A DNA stretch of 9,811 nucleotides from an uncultured Candidatus Melainabacteria bacterium (GCA_937898445.1 CALEJY010000284.1:1-9811); one strand, 5' to 3'; shown: positions 1 through 6,667, counted from the first letter of the stretch. The notes: generated by a model from the letters alone, not told the origin. Numbers and translations are program-made.

Positions 1-29
1 CAACATAGTTCCGTTTAATTATGATAATC

Positions 30-66
30 AAAAGAAAGCAATGTAATATTGGCGCAAGATTACATT
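30..66 (-). terminator. possible intrinsic terminator of the 777-aa membrane protein gene
   Basis: An 8-bp perfect inverted repeat, AATGTAAT (40-47) and ATTACATT (59-66), has an 11-base loop. Read on the minus strand it lies about 20 bases past the stop codon and is followed by GCTTTCTTTTG, a T-rich but interrupted tail. The stem is AT-rich, so this is a weak terminator call. I see nothing else in positions 1-87. Confidence 0.35.
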
Positions 67-87
67 AATTGGTTGCTTTTAATTCCC

Positions 88-2421
88 CTAACCAACTTTT
101 TCGTTCTTTTGAGCAACTTCGTAAGTCTTGATTGAGCGTTTGCCGGTCAAGCGTTTCATAAAGTCATAATATTTTCTTGTAAAGCCGGTTGCTTTTTCTT
201 GTTTTTCTTCCAATGCAAGAAGTTGATCTCTTGAATGTGTTCCAACTGGTACACCTACAGATTTTCTTGTTAACCATTCGCCGATTGTAGTATTTGTCAA
301 TGTAATCCAGCTCATTCCGAATAATGATTTGTGGTATTGTTTGCTGAATGTGCTATTGAACAAGTCAATCAATAATGTTTGGTAGAACAATCTTGAACCT
401 TCCTGAACAAATCTTTCTTTGAACTTAGTTTTTGCGCCATCAACATCGTTACCGTTTGATTTCAACATAACCATGTTGTAGTTATCTGTCATCAAGAACC
501 AGATTGTTGCGGCTAATGCTGCGGTTTTTGCAAGGTTTGAAAGTTCACTGTTTGAAACATTTGACATTGTGTCAACATTGAAAGCTTTCAAGATATTGTC
601 TGTAACATAATCGTGGAATTGTTTTTTATCAATTTTGCCTGCAGAATATTTGTCTGCCATGTTTCCGATATTGTCAACACTTTTAGCAAGTGCAGAAATT
701 TCGGAAGTTGATTTGGCAACTGGTTTAGCCCCTCTTTTTGTAATTGTTTGGATAGCGTCATCAACCATTTTGTAAGGCAATGAACCATATTTCCAAATAA
801 ATTTGAATGGAGCTAGTACAAAGTTTACTAGTGGCTTAACTTTTTTATCTTTTTTGCCAAGACTGATTGAGCCATCTTCGTTTGTGGCTGTTTTTGCAAT
901 GTTTTTATATTTTTCTGCTAGTGTTTCAAATCCGTTTTCTTTAAGAACATTTGTGATTTTGTCAAATTGAGTTTTAGAAATTCTGTAATCTTCAATTTGA
1001 GTTAATTGATTATAATGCTTTTTGAAGAAACCTGAGAATGATTTCCAAGCGTTGTCAACCGCATTAATTTTTCTTGCACCTTTGATAGCAAAACCGCCGG
1101 CAATAATAGTACCTACTGCTTTCATAATTGTGTTGAATGAAAGTAGAGGTTTTTGTTCTTTTGATTTGTCAGCTTTTTTGTTCTCAGAAGCTTTGAAAGA
1201 CATATCAGGTTTGATTTGTGCTTCCGGTGCGTGGTTTTTAGCGTTTTCTTTTCTTGCTTGTTCAGGAGTTAATCTTGTGATGTGTTTGCCGTTGATTACA
1301 CGAGAGAATGCCTCTGTTGTAAGTGTTGTTAACGCAGTCATCATCATAATTCCCATTTTGGAATTGTTGATGTATTTGTTTAACGCACCTAGTGTAACTA
1401 GTGTGATATAGGCATTAAAGCCAATTCTTGCCATTTCCTGCTTAAATCTTACTTTTTGTTCGTGAGTTGCGGAATTTTTGTCGTCATCCATCATTCTAGA
1501 CAAGTTGTAAGCATCGTTAGCTAAGAAAATTGCAGGTGGCAAGCCTGAAACAAGTCTGTTCAAAGAACGTTCATGTTTTGTATCGTAATTTCCCGTTTTA
1601 GGGTCAAACATTTTTACTGAACGCTCAAACATTTTAGCAGATTTTTCTTCAACGGTTTTGTCTTTTAGACTATCCATTGTTTCAAACAAGCCTCTTAGTG
1701 AGTTTGTTTGCGCATCAACTTTTGAACGTTGTCTTATATTTTTAAATAAATCTTTTTGTAATGTATTTTGCGCCCAACCTTTGAACGGTTTGATTTTGCC
1801 TATTAATTCAACAGAGCCGTTTAGAATATCAGCTGGTAAAACTTTGAACGGATAAATCAAGCCATCCCAGATTAATTGAGGGATTGTTTTTTTGCGGAAA
1901 GAAATATTGTCGCCGTCGATTTTAACCATTTCATTAGTCAAATTTGAATCTTTTACGTGGTTCAACAATTCTTCGCCAATAGAAGATTTAATCGGGTTAC
2001 CTAATTTGTCTTGCGTAATTCCCATGTGTTCACGTGAAAATTGCAAGAACTCGTTAATGCTATACTTCCCGGCTTCTTTGTAGCGAGGAGCAAATCTTAA
2101 AGCCAATCCGGTTGCTAAAAGTGCGCCTACTGTATAAAGTAGCGGTTTAATTTTGTCATCTTTTTTAGCCGGTTTTGCCGGTTGTTTAGCAGGTTGATTG
2201 ACCCCACTAAAAGAAAGACCTTTAAAAGATAAATCGTTTAGATTACTTTTTAAAGGTCTCTCGTTTATTAAATTTTTTGAAGACATGAACTCGGAAGAAA
2301 GAGGAACACGAGTTGGAGATAGCTCTCCTAGTGTCTTATGTCGTTGTTTCACTGTATCGTACGTTAATCTTCCTACTATCATGTTTTTAGTCCTTCCCGA
2401 CATGTATTTTTTACTGAACAT
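88..2421 (-). CDS. large membrane protein of unknown function with an internal duplication
   Basis: I do not recognise a named family. The protein has 777 residues. A basic, low-complexity N-terminus (1-90, with PAKQPAKPAKK at 77-87) precedes hydrophobic stretches near 94-112, 335-372, 430-446, 530-546, 632-645 and 676-712, so it is probably a multi-pass inner-membrane protein. Two halves resemble each other. KPLL at 92 matches KPLL at 424. The block LVSGLPPAIFLANDAYN (290-306) aligns with LAKTAALAATIWFLMTDNYN (630-649), and the following RFKQEM...TLTTEAFSR with KFKERF...TLTNTTIGEWLTR. This points to an ancient tandem duplication of a ~300-residue unit. The C-terminus (740-777) is charged. 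The start is uncertain: the ATG at 2421 has no clear Shine-Dalgarno sequence, while the in-frame ATG at 2382 has AAGGA 9 bases upstream, giving 764 residues. It lies 48 bases after punA and may be co-transcribed with it. It is probably lineage-restricted. Confidence 0.8.
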   Translation of the reverse strand: MFSKKYMSGRTKNMIVGRLTYDTVKQRHKTLGELSPTRVPLSSEFMSSKNLINERPLKSNLNDLSFKGLSFSGVNQPAKQPAKPAKKDDKIKPLLYTVGALLATGLALRFAPRYKEAGKYSINEFLQFSREHMGITQDKLGNPIKSSIGEELLNHVKDSNLTNEMVKIDGDNISFRKKTIPQLIWDGLIYPFKVLPADILNGSVELIGKIKPFKGWAQNTLQKDLFKNIRQRSKVDAQTNSLRGLFETMDSLKDKTVEEKSAKMFERSVKMFDPKTGNYDTKHERSLNRLVSGLPPAIFLANDAYNLSRMMDDDKNSATHEQKVRFKQEMARIGFNAYITLVTLGALNKYINNSKMGIMMMTALTTLTTEAFSRVINGKHITRLTPEQARKENAKNHAPEAQIKPDMSFKASENKKADKSKEQKPLLSFNTIMKAVGTIIAGGFAIKGARKINAVDNAWKSFSGFFKKHYNQLTQIEDYRISKTQFDKITNVLKENGFETLAEKYKNIAKTATNEDGSISLGKKDKKVKPLVNFVLAPFKFIWKYGSLPYKMVDDAIQTITKRGAKPVAKSTSEISALAKSVDNIGNMADKYSAGKIDKKQFHDYVTDNILKAFNVDTMSNVSNSELSNLAKTAALAATIWFLMTDNYNMVMLKSNGNDVDGAKTKFKERFVQEGSRLFYQTLLIDLFNSTFSKQYHKSLFGMSWITLTNTTIGEWLTRKSVGVPVGTHSRDQLLALEEKQEKATGFTRKYYDFMKRLTGKRSIKTYEVAQKNEKVG

Positions 2422-2469
2422 AAAATTTTGACAAGTCCATGATTACAAAAAATTTACAATATTTCATAA

Positions 2470-3270
2470 TTAAATATTTTTAATCACTTCAAGCACTAAT
2501 GACTTAAATTTTACTTTAGCTTTGTTCGCTGCATCAATTACTTCTTCGTGAGATAATTTCCCGCTTGTTTCTGAACTTGCGGCGTTTGTAATGCAACTTA
2601 TGCCCAAAACATTCAATCCGCAATAATTTGCGACAATTGCTTCTGGAACAGTTGACATTCCGACTGCATCTCCACCTAATTTCCTAATTATTTTGATTTC
2701 GGCAGGAGTTTCATAACTAGGACCTGAATTTGCCCAATATACGCCTTCTTGCAATGTTATCTCTAATTTAACAGCGCATTTTTCAGCCAATTCAATCAAA
2801 TGTTTTTTGTAAACCTCTGTCATATCGGGAAATCTTTCGCCTAAATTGTTGTCATTTGGACCAATAAGCGGGTTTGATCCCATGTGGTTTATATGATCTG
2901 TAATCAACATCAAATCTGCAGGTTTGTAACTTTCATTTACTGCTCCGGCTGCGTTTGTCAAAATTAGAGTTTTAACCCCCAACGCCTTCATAACTTTTAC
3001 GGGATAAGTTATTTCCTGCATAGAATGTCCCTCATAATAATGGTTTCTTCCTTGCATCATAACTACATTTTTGCCGTTGATTTTTGCAAAAACTAATCTC
3101 CCCTTATGCCCTTGAACAGTAGATTTTATAAAATTGGGGATGTCGTTATAAGAAACCGCAATATCACAATATTCATCAGCCAATTCTCCCAGACCAGAAC
3201 CTAAAATAATCCCGATTTCCGGTTTGAAGTTGTTTGTTTTATCATTAATAAATGCGATACTGTTCTCCAT
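2470..3270 (-). CDS. punA: purine nucleoside phosphorylase (trimeric PNP-I type)
   Basis: Catalyses phosphorolysis of (deoxy)inosine and (deoxy)guanosine to free purine plus (deoxy)ribose-1-phosphate, a cytosolic salvage step. The 266 residues are near family length (~270). Visible family features are the phosphate-binding GSGLG (24-28), H55 in GHKGRL, the signature region QGRNHYYEGH (73-82) running into TNAAGAVN (105-112), the base-site SYE at 185-187, M205 in VGMSTVPE, and N229 in ITNAAS. In the mammalian enzyme an Asn at the last position reads 6-oxopurines, whereas MTA phosphorylases have Asp, which favours PNP over MTAP. H241 (HEEV) matches the ribose-contacting His. The ATG at 3270 is preceded by AGGGG about 8 bases upstream. 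It is separated from rpoZ by a terminator and is followed after 48 bases by the membrane-protein gene. Confidence 0.93.
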   Translation of the reverse strand: MENSIAFINDKTNNFKPEIGIILGSGLGELADEYCDIAVSYNDIPNFIKSTVQGHKGRLVFAKINGKNVVMMQGRNHYYEGHSMQEITYPVKVMKALGVKTLILTNAAGAVNESYKPADLMLITDHINHMGSNPLIGPNDNNLGERFPDMTEVYKKHLIELAEKCAVKLEITLQEGVYWANSGPSYETPAEIKIIRKLGGDAVGMSTVPEAIVANYCGLNVLGISCITNAASSETSGKLSHEEVIDAANKAKVKFKSLVLEVIKNI

Positions 3271-3307
3271 AATTAACCCCTTTTTTTCTAATGATTTTCC
3301 AAATAAT

Positions 3308-3336
3308 AATATAATTTTTTACATAAAATGGCACAA
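3308..3336 (-). promoter_or_regulatory. candidate punA promoter overlapping the rpoZ terminator
   Basis: On the minus strand TTGTGC (3336-3331), a 17-base spacer and TATATT (3313-3308) lie upstream of punA. The -35 hexamer matches the consensus at only 3 of 6 positions and falls inside the terminator stem, so this is tentative. A promoter is needed somewhere here if the terminator works. Confidence 0.3.
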
Positions 3337-3352
3337 GTATTCACTTGTGCCA
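3319..3352 (-). terminator. intrinsic terminator after rpoZ
   Basis: A perfect 10-bp inverted repeat, TGGCACAAGT (3329-3338) and ACTTGTGCCA (3343-3352), has an ATTC loop. On the minus strand it starts 13 bases after the rpoZ stop and is followed by a T-rich tail (TTTTATGT). The stem has good GC content for this genome. Strand is assigned from the tail and from the gene just upstream. Confidence 0.75.
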
Positions 3353-3365
3353 CAAAAAGTTTTTC

Positions 3366-3608
3366 TTAACCTACTAATCTGTCTTCGTCAGCTTCTGCTG
3401 CTTTTACCATAATGGCATGTTCAACAGGATTTTCTTTTTTGTAAGTAGTGTCAAAATTTTCTTCAAAATTGAAATCATCGTGAGCTTTTTTAGCTTGGTT
3501 TTCGTCTACAAGTTTTTTAGCTAATTCAGCGATTTCATACACCAATTTATATCTGTTATCAGTGTTATCGTTTAAGTCCCACGCAATTTTAATTATTTGA
3601 TCCATCAT
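3366..3608 (-). CDS. rpoZ: RNA polymerase omega subunit (RpoZ-like)
   Basis: An 80-residue acidic protein. The core DNRYKLVYEIAELAKKL (17-33) matches the conserved omega element NRF/Y-x-LV-x-x-A followed by a basic helix, and NPVEHAIMVKAAE (60-72) fits the second conserved element (KPV..A..EI). Omega helps fold and recruit the beta-prime subunit in the RNA polymerase core. The loop between the two elements (40-58) is acidic. The assignment rests on short motifs and size. An unrelated small acidic protein remains possible. The ATG at 3608 has GAGG about 11 bases upstream; the immediately following ATG (3605) is an equally plausible start. It is transcribed alone, divergently from the MCE gene, and ends at a terminator. 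Confidence 0.62.
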   Translation of the reverse strand: MMDQIIKIAWDLNDNTDNRYKLVYEIAELAKKLVDENQAKKAHDDFNFEENFDTTYKKENPVEHAIMVKAAEADEDRLVG

Positions 3609-3642
3609 AAGTTAATAAACCTCACTTTTATATTATATATTT

Positions 3643-3671
3643 ATAGTATAATACAAAAAATATTTTGGCAA
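3643..3671 (-). promoter_or_regulatory. candidate rpoZ promoter
   Basis: On the minus strand TTGCCA (3671-3666; 5 of 6 to TTGACA) is followed by a 17-base spacer and TACTAT (3648-3643). An alternative TATACT -10 starts two bases earlier, with a 15-base spacer. It lies 35 bases upstream of the rpoZ start. Confidence 0.45.
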
Positions 3672-3695
3672 GTAGCAAAAAATCATGAGTTGTTG

Positions 3696-3701
3696 TATAA
3701 T
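3696..3701 (+). promoter_or_regulatory. candidate -10 box directly before the MCE gene
   Basis: A perfect TATAAT lies only 6 bases before the ATG at 3708. If used, transcription would start at or next to the start codon and give a leaderless message. No good -35 is visible 17 bases upstream (TAGCAA at 3673-3678). A second TATAAT at 3647-3652 would give a normal leader of about 50 bases. Confidence 0.35.
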
Positions 3702-3707
3702 CGGAAT

Positions 3708-4340
3708 ATGAAAATTTTCAGCGGAATACATAAATACGTTTTGATAGAATTTGCAATATGGTTCTTTATTTTGTGTATTGCGGTTACAGGAATTAGGATA
3801 CATAATTATAACAAGGAAAAATCACTTGTAACCTATCAAATATTTATGCCTGATGTTGACGGGTTGGTTGTCGGTTCGCCTGTTAAATTTATGGGGGTTC
3901 AAGTCGGATATATCGAAAAAATCCGTATTGTTCGAGAAGAAGTTTATGTAAAAATCGTTATAACTGATAACGGTGTAACTTTGCCGAAAGGTTCTGTTGC
4001 AACAGTTGAATTTAACGGAATGGGTGGTTCAAAATCATTGGAAGTTTATCCTCCATCACAAGAAAGTTTAGCTATTAACAAATTACTTGTTGTGCAACCT
4101 CCGACAAGGCTTAATGATGCTATGGGCTTACTAAGCGAAATGTTTGATAAAATAGGTTCAATCACTACGAGAATGTCTGTTTTTGCTAAAGAAACAGGCA
4201 TGGATGAAGGTGATACCGGAATTGATTTGAATGAAATTCAGTCTAATATGAATATTTTTGATAAAATGATGAAAGAAGTTTCTGATATTAAGAATAAAGG
4301 AGTTGAAAATGAACAAAGAGAAAGTGAGAGTAATCAATAA
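3708..4340 (+). CDS. MCE-domain (MlaD-like) membrane-anchored lipid transport protein
   Basis: A 210-residue protein. A short basic N-terminus precedes one membrane helix (about 11-29), then an MCE domain (about 41-116): YQIFMPDVDGLVVGSPVKFMGV with GYIEKIRI, then LPKGSVATVEFNGMGGSKSLEV. The fold, the GLVVGSPVKFMGV motif and the size (E. coli MlaD is 183 residues) fit a substrate-binding subunit of an MCE-type ABC lipid transporter, anchored in the inner membrane with the domain outside the cytoplasm. The tail (135-210) is acidic and predicted helical. No permease (MlaE), ATPase (MlaF) or outer-membrane partner is adjacent, so the partners must be elsewhere. The frame is open back to 3597, but that extension overlaps the rpoZ start and promoter region and does not look coding, so I use the ATG at 3708. 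The Shine-Dalgarno sequence is weak (CGGA). It overlaps upp by 32 bases. Confidence 0.82.
   Translation: MKIFSGIHKYVLIEFAIWFFILCIAVTGIRIHNYNKEKSLVTYQIFMPDVDGLVVGSPVKFMGVQVGYIEKIRIVREEVYVKIVITDNGVTLPKGSVATVEFNGMGGSKSLEVYPPSQESLAINKLLVVQPPTRLNDAMGLLSEMFDKIGSITTRMSVFAKETGMDEGDTGIDLNEIQSNMNIFDKMMKEVSDIKNKGVENEQRESESNQ
4297..4302 (+). promoter_or_regulatory. ribosome binding site that fixes the upp start
   Basis: AAGGAG lies 6 bases before the ATG at 4309, inside the 3' end of the MCE gene. It favours ATG 4309 over the TTG at 4303 as the start of upp. Confidence 0.8.
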
Positions 4341-4959
4341 CCCTGTTGTACTTTTAAACTTGTGTACAATGCGTGACAAAGACACTGACAGTCAAGGGGT
4401 TAGAATTGCAACAAGAAAAATTACAAGATGTCTTTTATATGAGGCAGCAAAAAATTTGCCACTTGTGGATAAAGAAGTTACAACTCCGCTAACAACGTTT
4501 ACTGCAAAAACTGTTGATCCGAATATCAATTTGATAATTTCTCCAATCTTGCGTGCAGGCTTGATTTTTACGGATGAAGCAATTGATATTTTGCCACAAG
4601 CTTGTATTAGACATATCGGAATGTACAGGGATGAAAAGACTTTAAAACCGGTTTGGTACTACAATAAAGTTCCAATGGATGCTCCAAATCCTGAAAACTT
4701 CTATATATATATTACAGATCCGATGCTTGCAACAGGAAATTCCTTAATTGAGGCGATAAAATTGTATGCAGATAAAGGTATTCCGATTGATAATATTAAA
4801 GTTATTTGTATAATAGCAGCACCTCAAGGTATTGAAAATATCCAAAAACATTATCCTGATATCGAAATTATTACTGCGGCAGTAGATGATCATTTGAACG
4901 AAAAAGGTTATATTGTTCCTGGCATGGGTGATGCCGGAGATAGAATTTTCAATACATAA
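4309..4959 (+). CDS. upp: uracil phosphoribosyltransferase
   Basis: Makes UMP and pyrophosphate from uracil and PRPP in the cytosol (pyrimidine salvage). The 216 residues are close to the usual ~208. Family landmarks in order: CTMRDKDT (19-26), EAAKNLPL (45-52), the SPILRAGL loop (78-85), YRDEKTLKP (106-114), the PRPP-binding loop TDPMLATGNS (136-145), and the uracil-binding C-terminus GYIVPGMGDAGDR (200-212). The PRPP loop normally reads DPMLATGGS; here Asn replaces the second Gly (N144). The start overlaps the end of the MCE gene, and with a strong Shine-Dalgarno sequence inside that gene this implies one transcript. It converges on trxB across the repeat-rich spacer. Confidence 0.94.
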   Translation: MNKEKVRVINNPVVLLNLCTMRDKDTDSQGVRIATRKITRCLLYEAAKNLPLVDKEVTTPLTTFTAKTVDPNINLIISPILRAGLIFTDEAIDILPQACIRHIGMYRDEKTLKPVWYYNKVPMDAPNPENFYIYITDPMLATGNSLIEAIKLYADKGIPIDNIKVICIIAAPQGIENIQKHYPDIEIITAAVDDHLNEKGYIVPGMGDAGDRIFNT

Positions 4960-4988
4960 GGTGCTATGCACATGGTTGTTTAGGTGTC

Positions 4989-5004
4989 AAAAGCAGCAGC
5001 TTTT
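4989..5004 (+). terminator. weak hairpin downstream of upp
   Basis: AAAAGC (4989-4994), AGCA loop, GCTTTT (4999-5004): a 6-bp stem whose T residues belong to the stem itself, 30 bases after the upp stop. No longer T tract follows. It may terminate upp or simply be the edge of the repeat mosaic. Confidence 0.25.
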
Positions 5005-5042
5005 AGTGAAAAGTGAGAAGTGAAACGTGAAAAGACCGTATC
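5003..5042 (+). repeat. heptamer-array repeat module, copy 1
   Basis: Four tandem copies of a 7-mer, consensus AGTGAAA (5005-5032: AGTGAAA, AGTGAGA, AGTGAAA, CGTGAAA), followed by a spacer and ACCGTATC. The 40-base module matches 8931-8970 at 38 of 40 positions in the same orientation. That second copy lies inside a coding sequence, while this one is intergenic. Confidence 0.9.
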
Positions 5043-5046
5043 AAAA

Positions 5047-5078
5047 GCAGCTAGGCAGCTAAGAAGTGAAGCAGTTAA
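5047..5078 (+). repeat. degenerate octamer array (GCAGCTAA type)
   Basis: Four tandem 8-base units: GCAGCTAG, GCAGCTAA, GAAGTGAA, GCAGTTAA. The array directly follows the heptamer module and precedes the hairpin cassette. No coding function is apparent. Confidence 0.7.
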
Positions 5079-5090
5079 GCGAAATAAAGT

Positions 5091-5243
5091 CCTCCCTTGT
5101 GAGGTGAGGATTTAGGTGGGTGCTATCCCGAAAGGGGAACTCCAATCCTTCCACCGCAAGCGATCACCCTTCCCTCAAGGGAAGGAAGAATTATCTTTCG
5201 AAATGGACTATGCCTCCATACATCTTTGCCTCTTTGCATCTAA
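5091..5243 (-). repeat. mosaic repeat cassette, copy 1 (3' side of trxB)
   Basis: Together with the two arrays to its left, this fills the 287-base spacer 4960-5246. Read from the trxB stop on the minus strand the modules are: an octamer array (5243-5212); a 7-bp hairpin, CCTTCCC/GGGAAGG with a 4-base loop (5168-5185); a mini-hairpin CCC-GAAA-GGG (5127-5136); and a conserved 35-base module (5125-5091). That last module matches 9546-9579 apart from two substitutions and one indel. A related cassette with the same order is at 9545-9719. I see no gene here: open frames across it are chance readings of repeats. Confidence 0.8.
5212..5243 (+). repeat. octamer array next to the trxB stop codon
   Basis: Four units of 8 bases: GCCTCCAT, ACATCTTT, GCCTCTTT, GCATCTAA. 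They end 3 bases from the trxB stop (5247-5249). They correspond to the cleaner GCATCTTT array at 9688-9719. Confidence 0.75.
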
Positions 5244-5246
5244 TAA

Positions 5247-6163
5247 TTATTCATACGACATTGCCACTTCTTCTACATGTTTCACCGCATATACTGCCGC
5301 AACTGCGCCATCTGAGGCTGCCGTTATAACTTGTCTTAACGGAGTATTTCTGACATCCCCAACCGCAAAAACACCATCTACAGAAGTCGCCATCGTTGTA
5401 TCGGTTATAATAAAACCATTTCTATCCTGCTCCAACTGCCCATTAAAATCCATCACATTCGGAACAATTCCGATATAAGGAAACACTCCATCAGTCATTA
5501 AAATTGTTTCATTTCCGGTTTTAACATTCTCCAAAACAACCGAATTTACAGTATTTTCTCCTCTAATCTCTTTTACAACACTATCCCAAACAAATTCAAT
5601 TTTATCATTTTTGAAAGCTCGTTCTTGAATTATTTTGTCAGCTCTCAATTCATCTCTCCTATGCACAACATAAACCTTTGAGGCGAATTTTGTCAAATAC
5701 ATAGCTTCTTCAATCGCTGAATTTCCGCCACCGACAACCGTAACAACTTTATCTTTATAACCGCACAATAGCTTACACCTCTGCCAACAAATTCTTTCTC
5801 ACCCTTAACGCCCAATTTCATTGGTTGTGCGCCTGTCGCAATAATAATCGTTTTTGCAGAAAATTCAAACTCTTTTGTATAAATCTTTTTTGCCAACAAA
5901 TCAACTTTTTCAATCTCCTGCATAGGAAATTTCTTTACCCCGAATTTGTCCGCATGTTCTTCAAATTTTTCCATCAAATCATATCCGCCAACTACCTGAA
6001 ATCCCGGATAATTTTCTAATTCCAAGTAATTTGAAGGCTGACCGCCAAACATATTTTTGTCAATAATAGCAGTAGACACCGCACCCCTTGCGGCATAAAT
6101 CGCAGCAGAAAGACCGGCTGGTCCACCACCCAAAATAATCGTATCAAAATTCAATTTTTCCAT
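5247..6163 (-). pseudogene. trxB: thioredoxin reductase, frameshifted at the CxxC active site
   Basis: The intact protein would reduce thioredoxin with NADPH through FAD and a CxxC disulfide. The N-terminal part (from ATG 6163) shows the FAD-binding GGGPAGLSAAIYAARG (12-27), GGQPSNYLELENYPG and TIIIATGAQP, and reaches SYCAV, where C133 is the first active-site Cys. The frame then breaks at about 5757-5762. The next frame resumes with YKDKVVTVVGGGNSA (NADPH site), HRRDELRA and the FAD-binding GVFAVGDVR, ending at 5247. Family proteins read CAxCDGxFY/F-x-DK here, so the second Cys and DGAF-like residues are gone: inferred loss is about 16 bases. Combined length would be near the normal ~310 residues. 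A TTG inside the lesion could start a C-terminal fragment, but it would lack the redox centre. The ATG follows the 166-aa gene by 3 bases, with AGGG/TAGG sequences just upstream. A sequencing or assembly error cannot be excluded, although there is no homopolymer. Confidence 0.88.
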
Positions 6164-6166
6164 AAC

Positions 6167-6667
6167 CTAATTCCCTGTAATGCTTGTGCCTGAAATCTTT
6201 TCCCCAGCAAGAAGATAAATTGCGGTATCTTTTTTAATCAACGAATTATCTCTGATAGAAAAAGTTTCAAGCGTAATATAATTTACACCCGTAAATTTAT
6301 CCCCATTAAGCTTTAAATCTACCGTATCAGTAAGTTTTTTGTTTCCATCGTAATCCCCTGTTTTTGTAAATCTAATCAAATTTCCGTCTACATAATCCAG
6401 TTTTACGTCGGCATTAGCCCCAGTAAACGGGTTTTCTAAATAAATGACGTTACCGGTACGAGATAAGTTCCAAAAATCTACTGCTTGAGGTTTAAAATAT
6501 GCAGAACCTGATTGCTTATCTAATTTTGCAACAACCCTCCAACTTCCATAAAACGAATTTGGAACGCTTCCGACAGTTGAAACTCCGGCTTTTAAAGTTT
6601 CTGCCAAAACAGGAATTCCGAACAACAAAATTAATATAACAAATATTTTTTTCAACATATTTATCAT
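6167..6667 (-). CDS. small secreted protein of unknown function
   Basis: Not recognised. 166 residues with a clear Sec signal peptide: MLKK, then the hydrophobic run IFVILILLFGIPV and a cleavage site VLA-ET at about 22/23. There is no lipobox Cys. The mature part (~144 residues) is rich in alternating polar and hydrophobic residues and in Gly/Asn/Asp, suggesting a beta-rich domain (FYGSWRVVAKLD at 39-50, NVIYLENPFTG at 73-83, GDKFTGVNYITLETFSI). This suggests a small beta-barrel or lipocalin-like fold by inference only. It begins with ATG 6667 or, equally well, ATG 6658; neither has a good Shine-Dalgarno sequence. It sits 63 bases after pgi and 3 bases before trxB, so it is probably translated from the same message as trxB. 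Confidence 0.8.
   Translation of the reverse strand: MINMLKKIFVILILLFGIPVLAETLKAGVSTVGSVPNSFYGSWRVVAKLDKQSGSAYFKPQAVDFWNLSRTGNVIYLENPFTGANADVKLDYVDGNLIRFTKTGDYDGNKKLTDTVDLKLNGDKFTGVNYITLETFSIRDNSLIKKDTAIYLLAGEKISGTSITGN

Noticed and set aside
1022..1411. 129-residue plus-strand frame with hydrophobic stretches
   Set aside because: Antisense shadow of the 777-residue gene; its hydrophobicity mirrors the membrane helices on the other strand.
3597..3707. 37-residue N-terminal extension of the MCE protein
   Set aside because: It overlaps the rpoZ start and promoter region, has no ribosome binding site, and would place a second hydrophobic stretch before a normal MCE anchor.
5003..5243. CRISPR array
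   Set aside because: The repeats are 7-8 bases with no unique spacers of 30 bases or so, and there are no cas genes.
5116..5478. 120-residue plus-strand frame across the cassette and trxB
   Set aside because: It is the antisense of conserved trxB sequence joined to repeats, with no recognisable domain.
5693..5768. Programmed frameshift joining the two trxB parts
   Set aside because: No slippery heptamer is visible, and even a joined product would lack the second active-site Cys.
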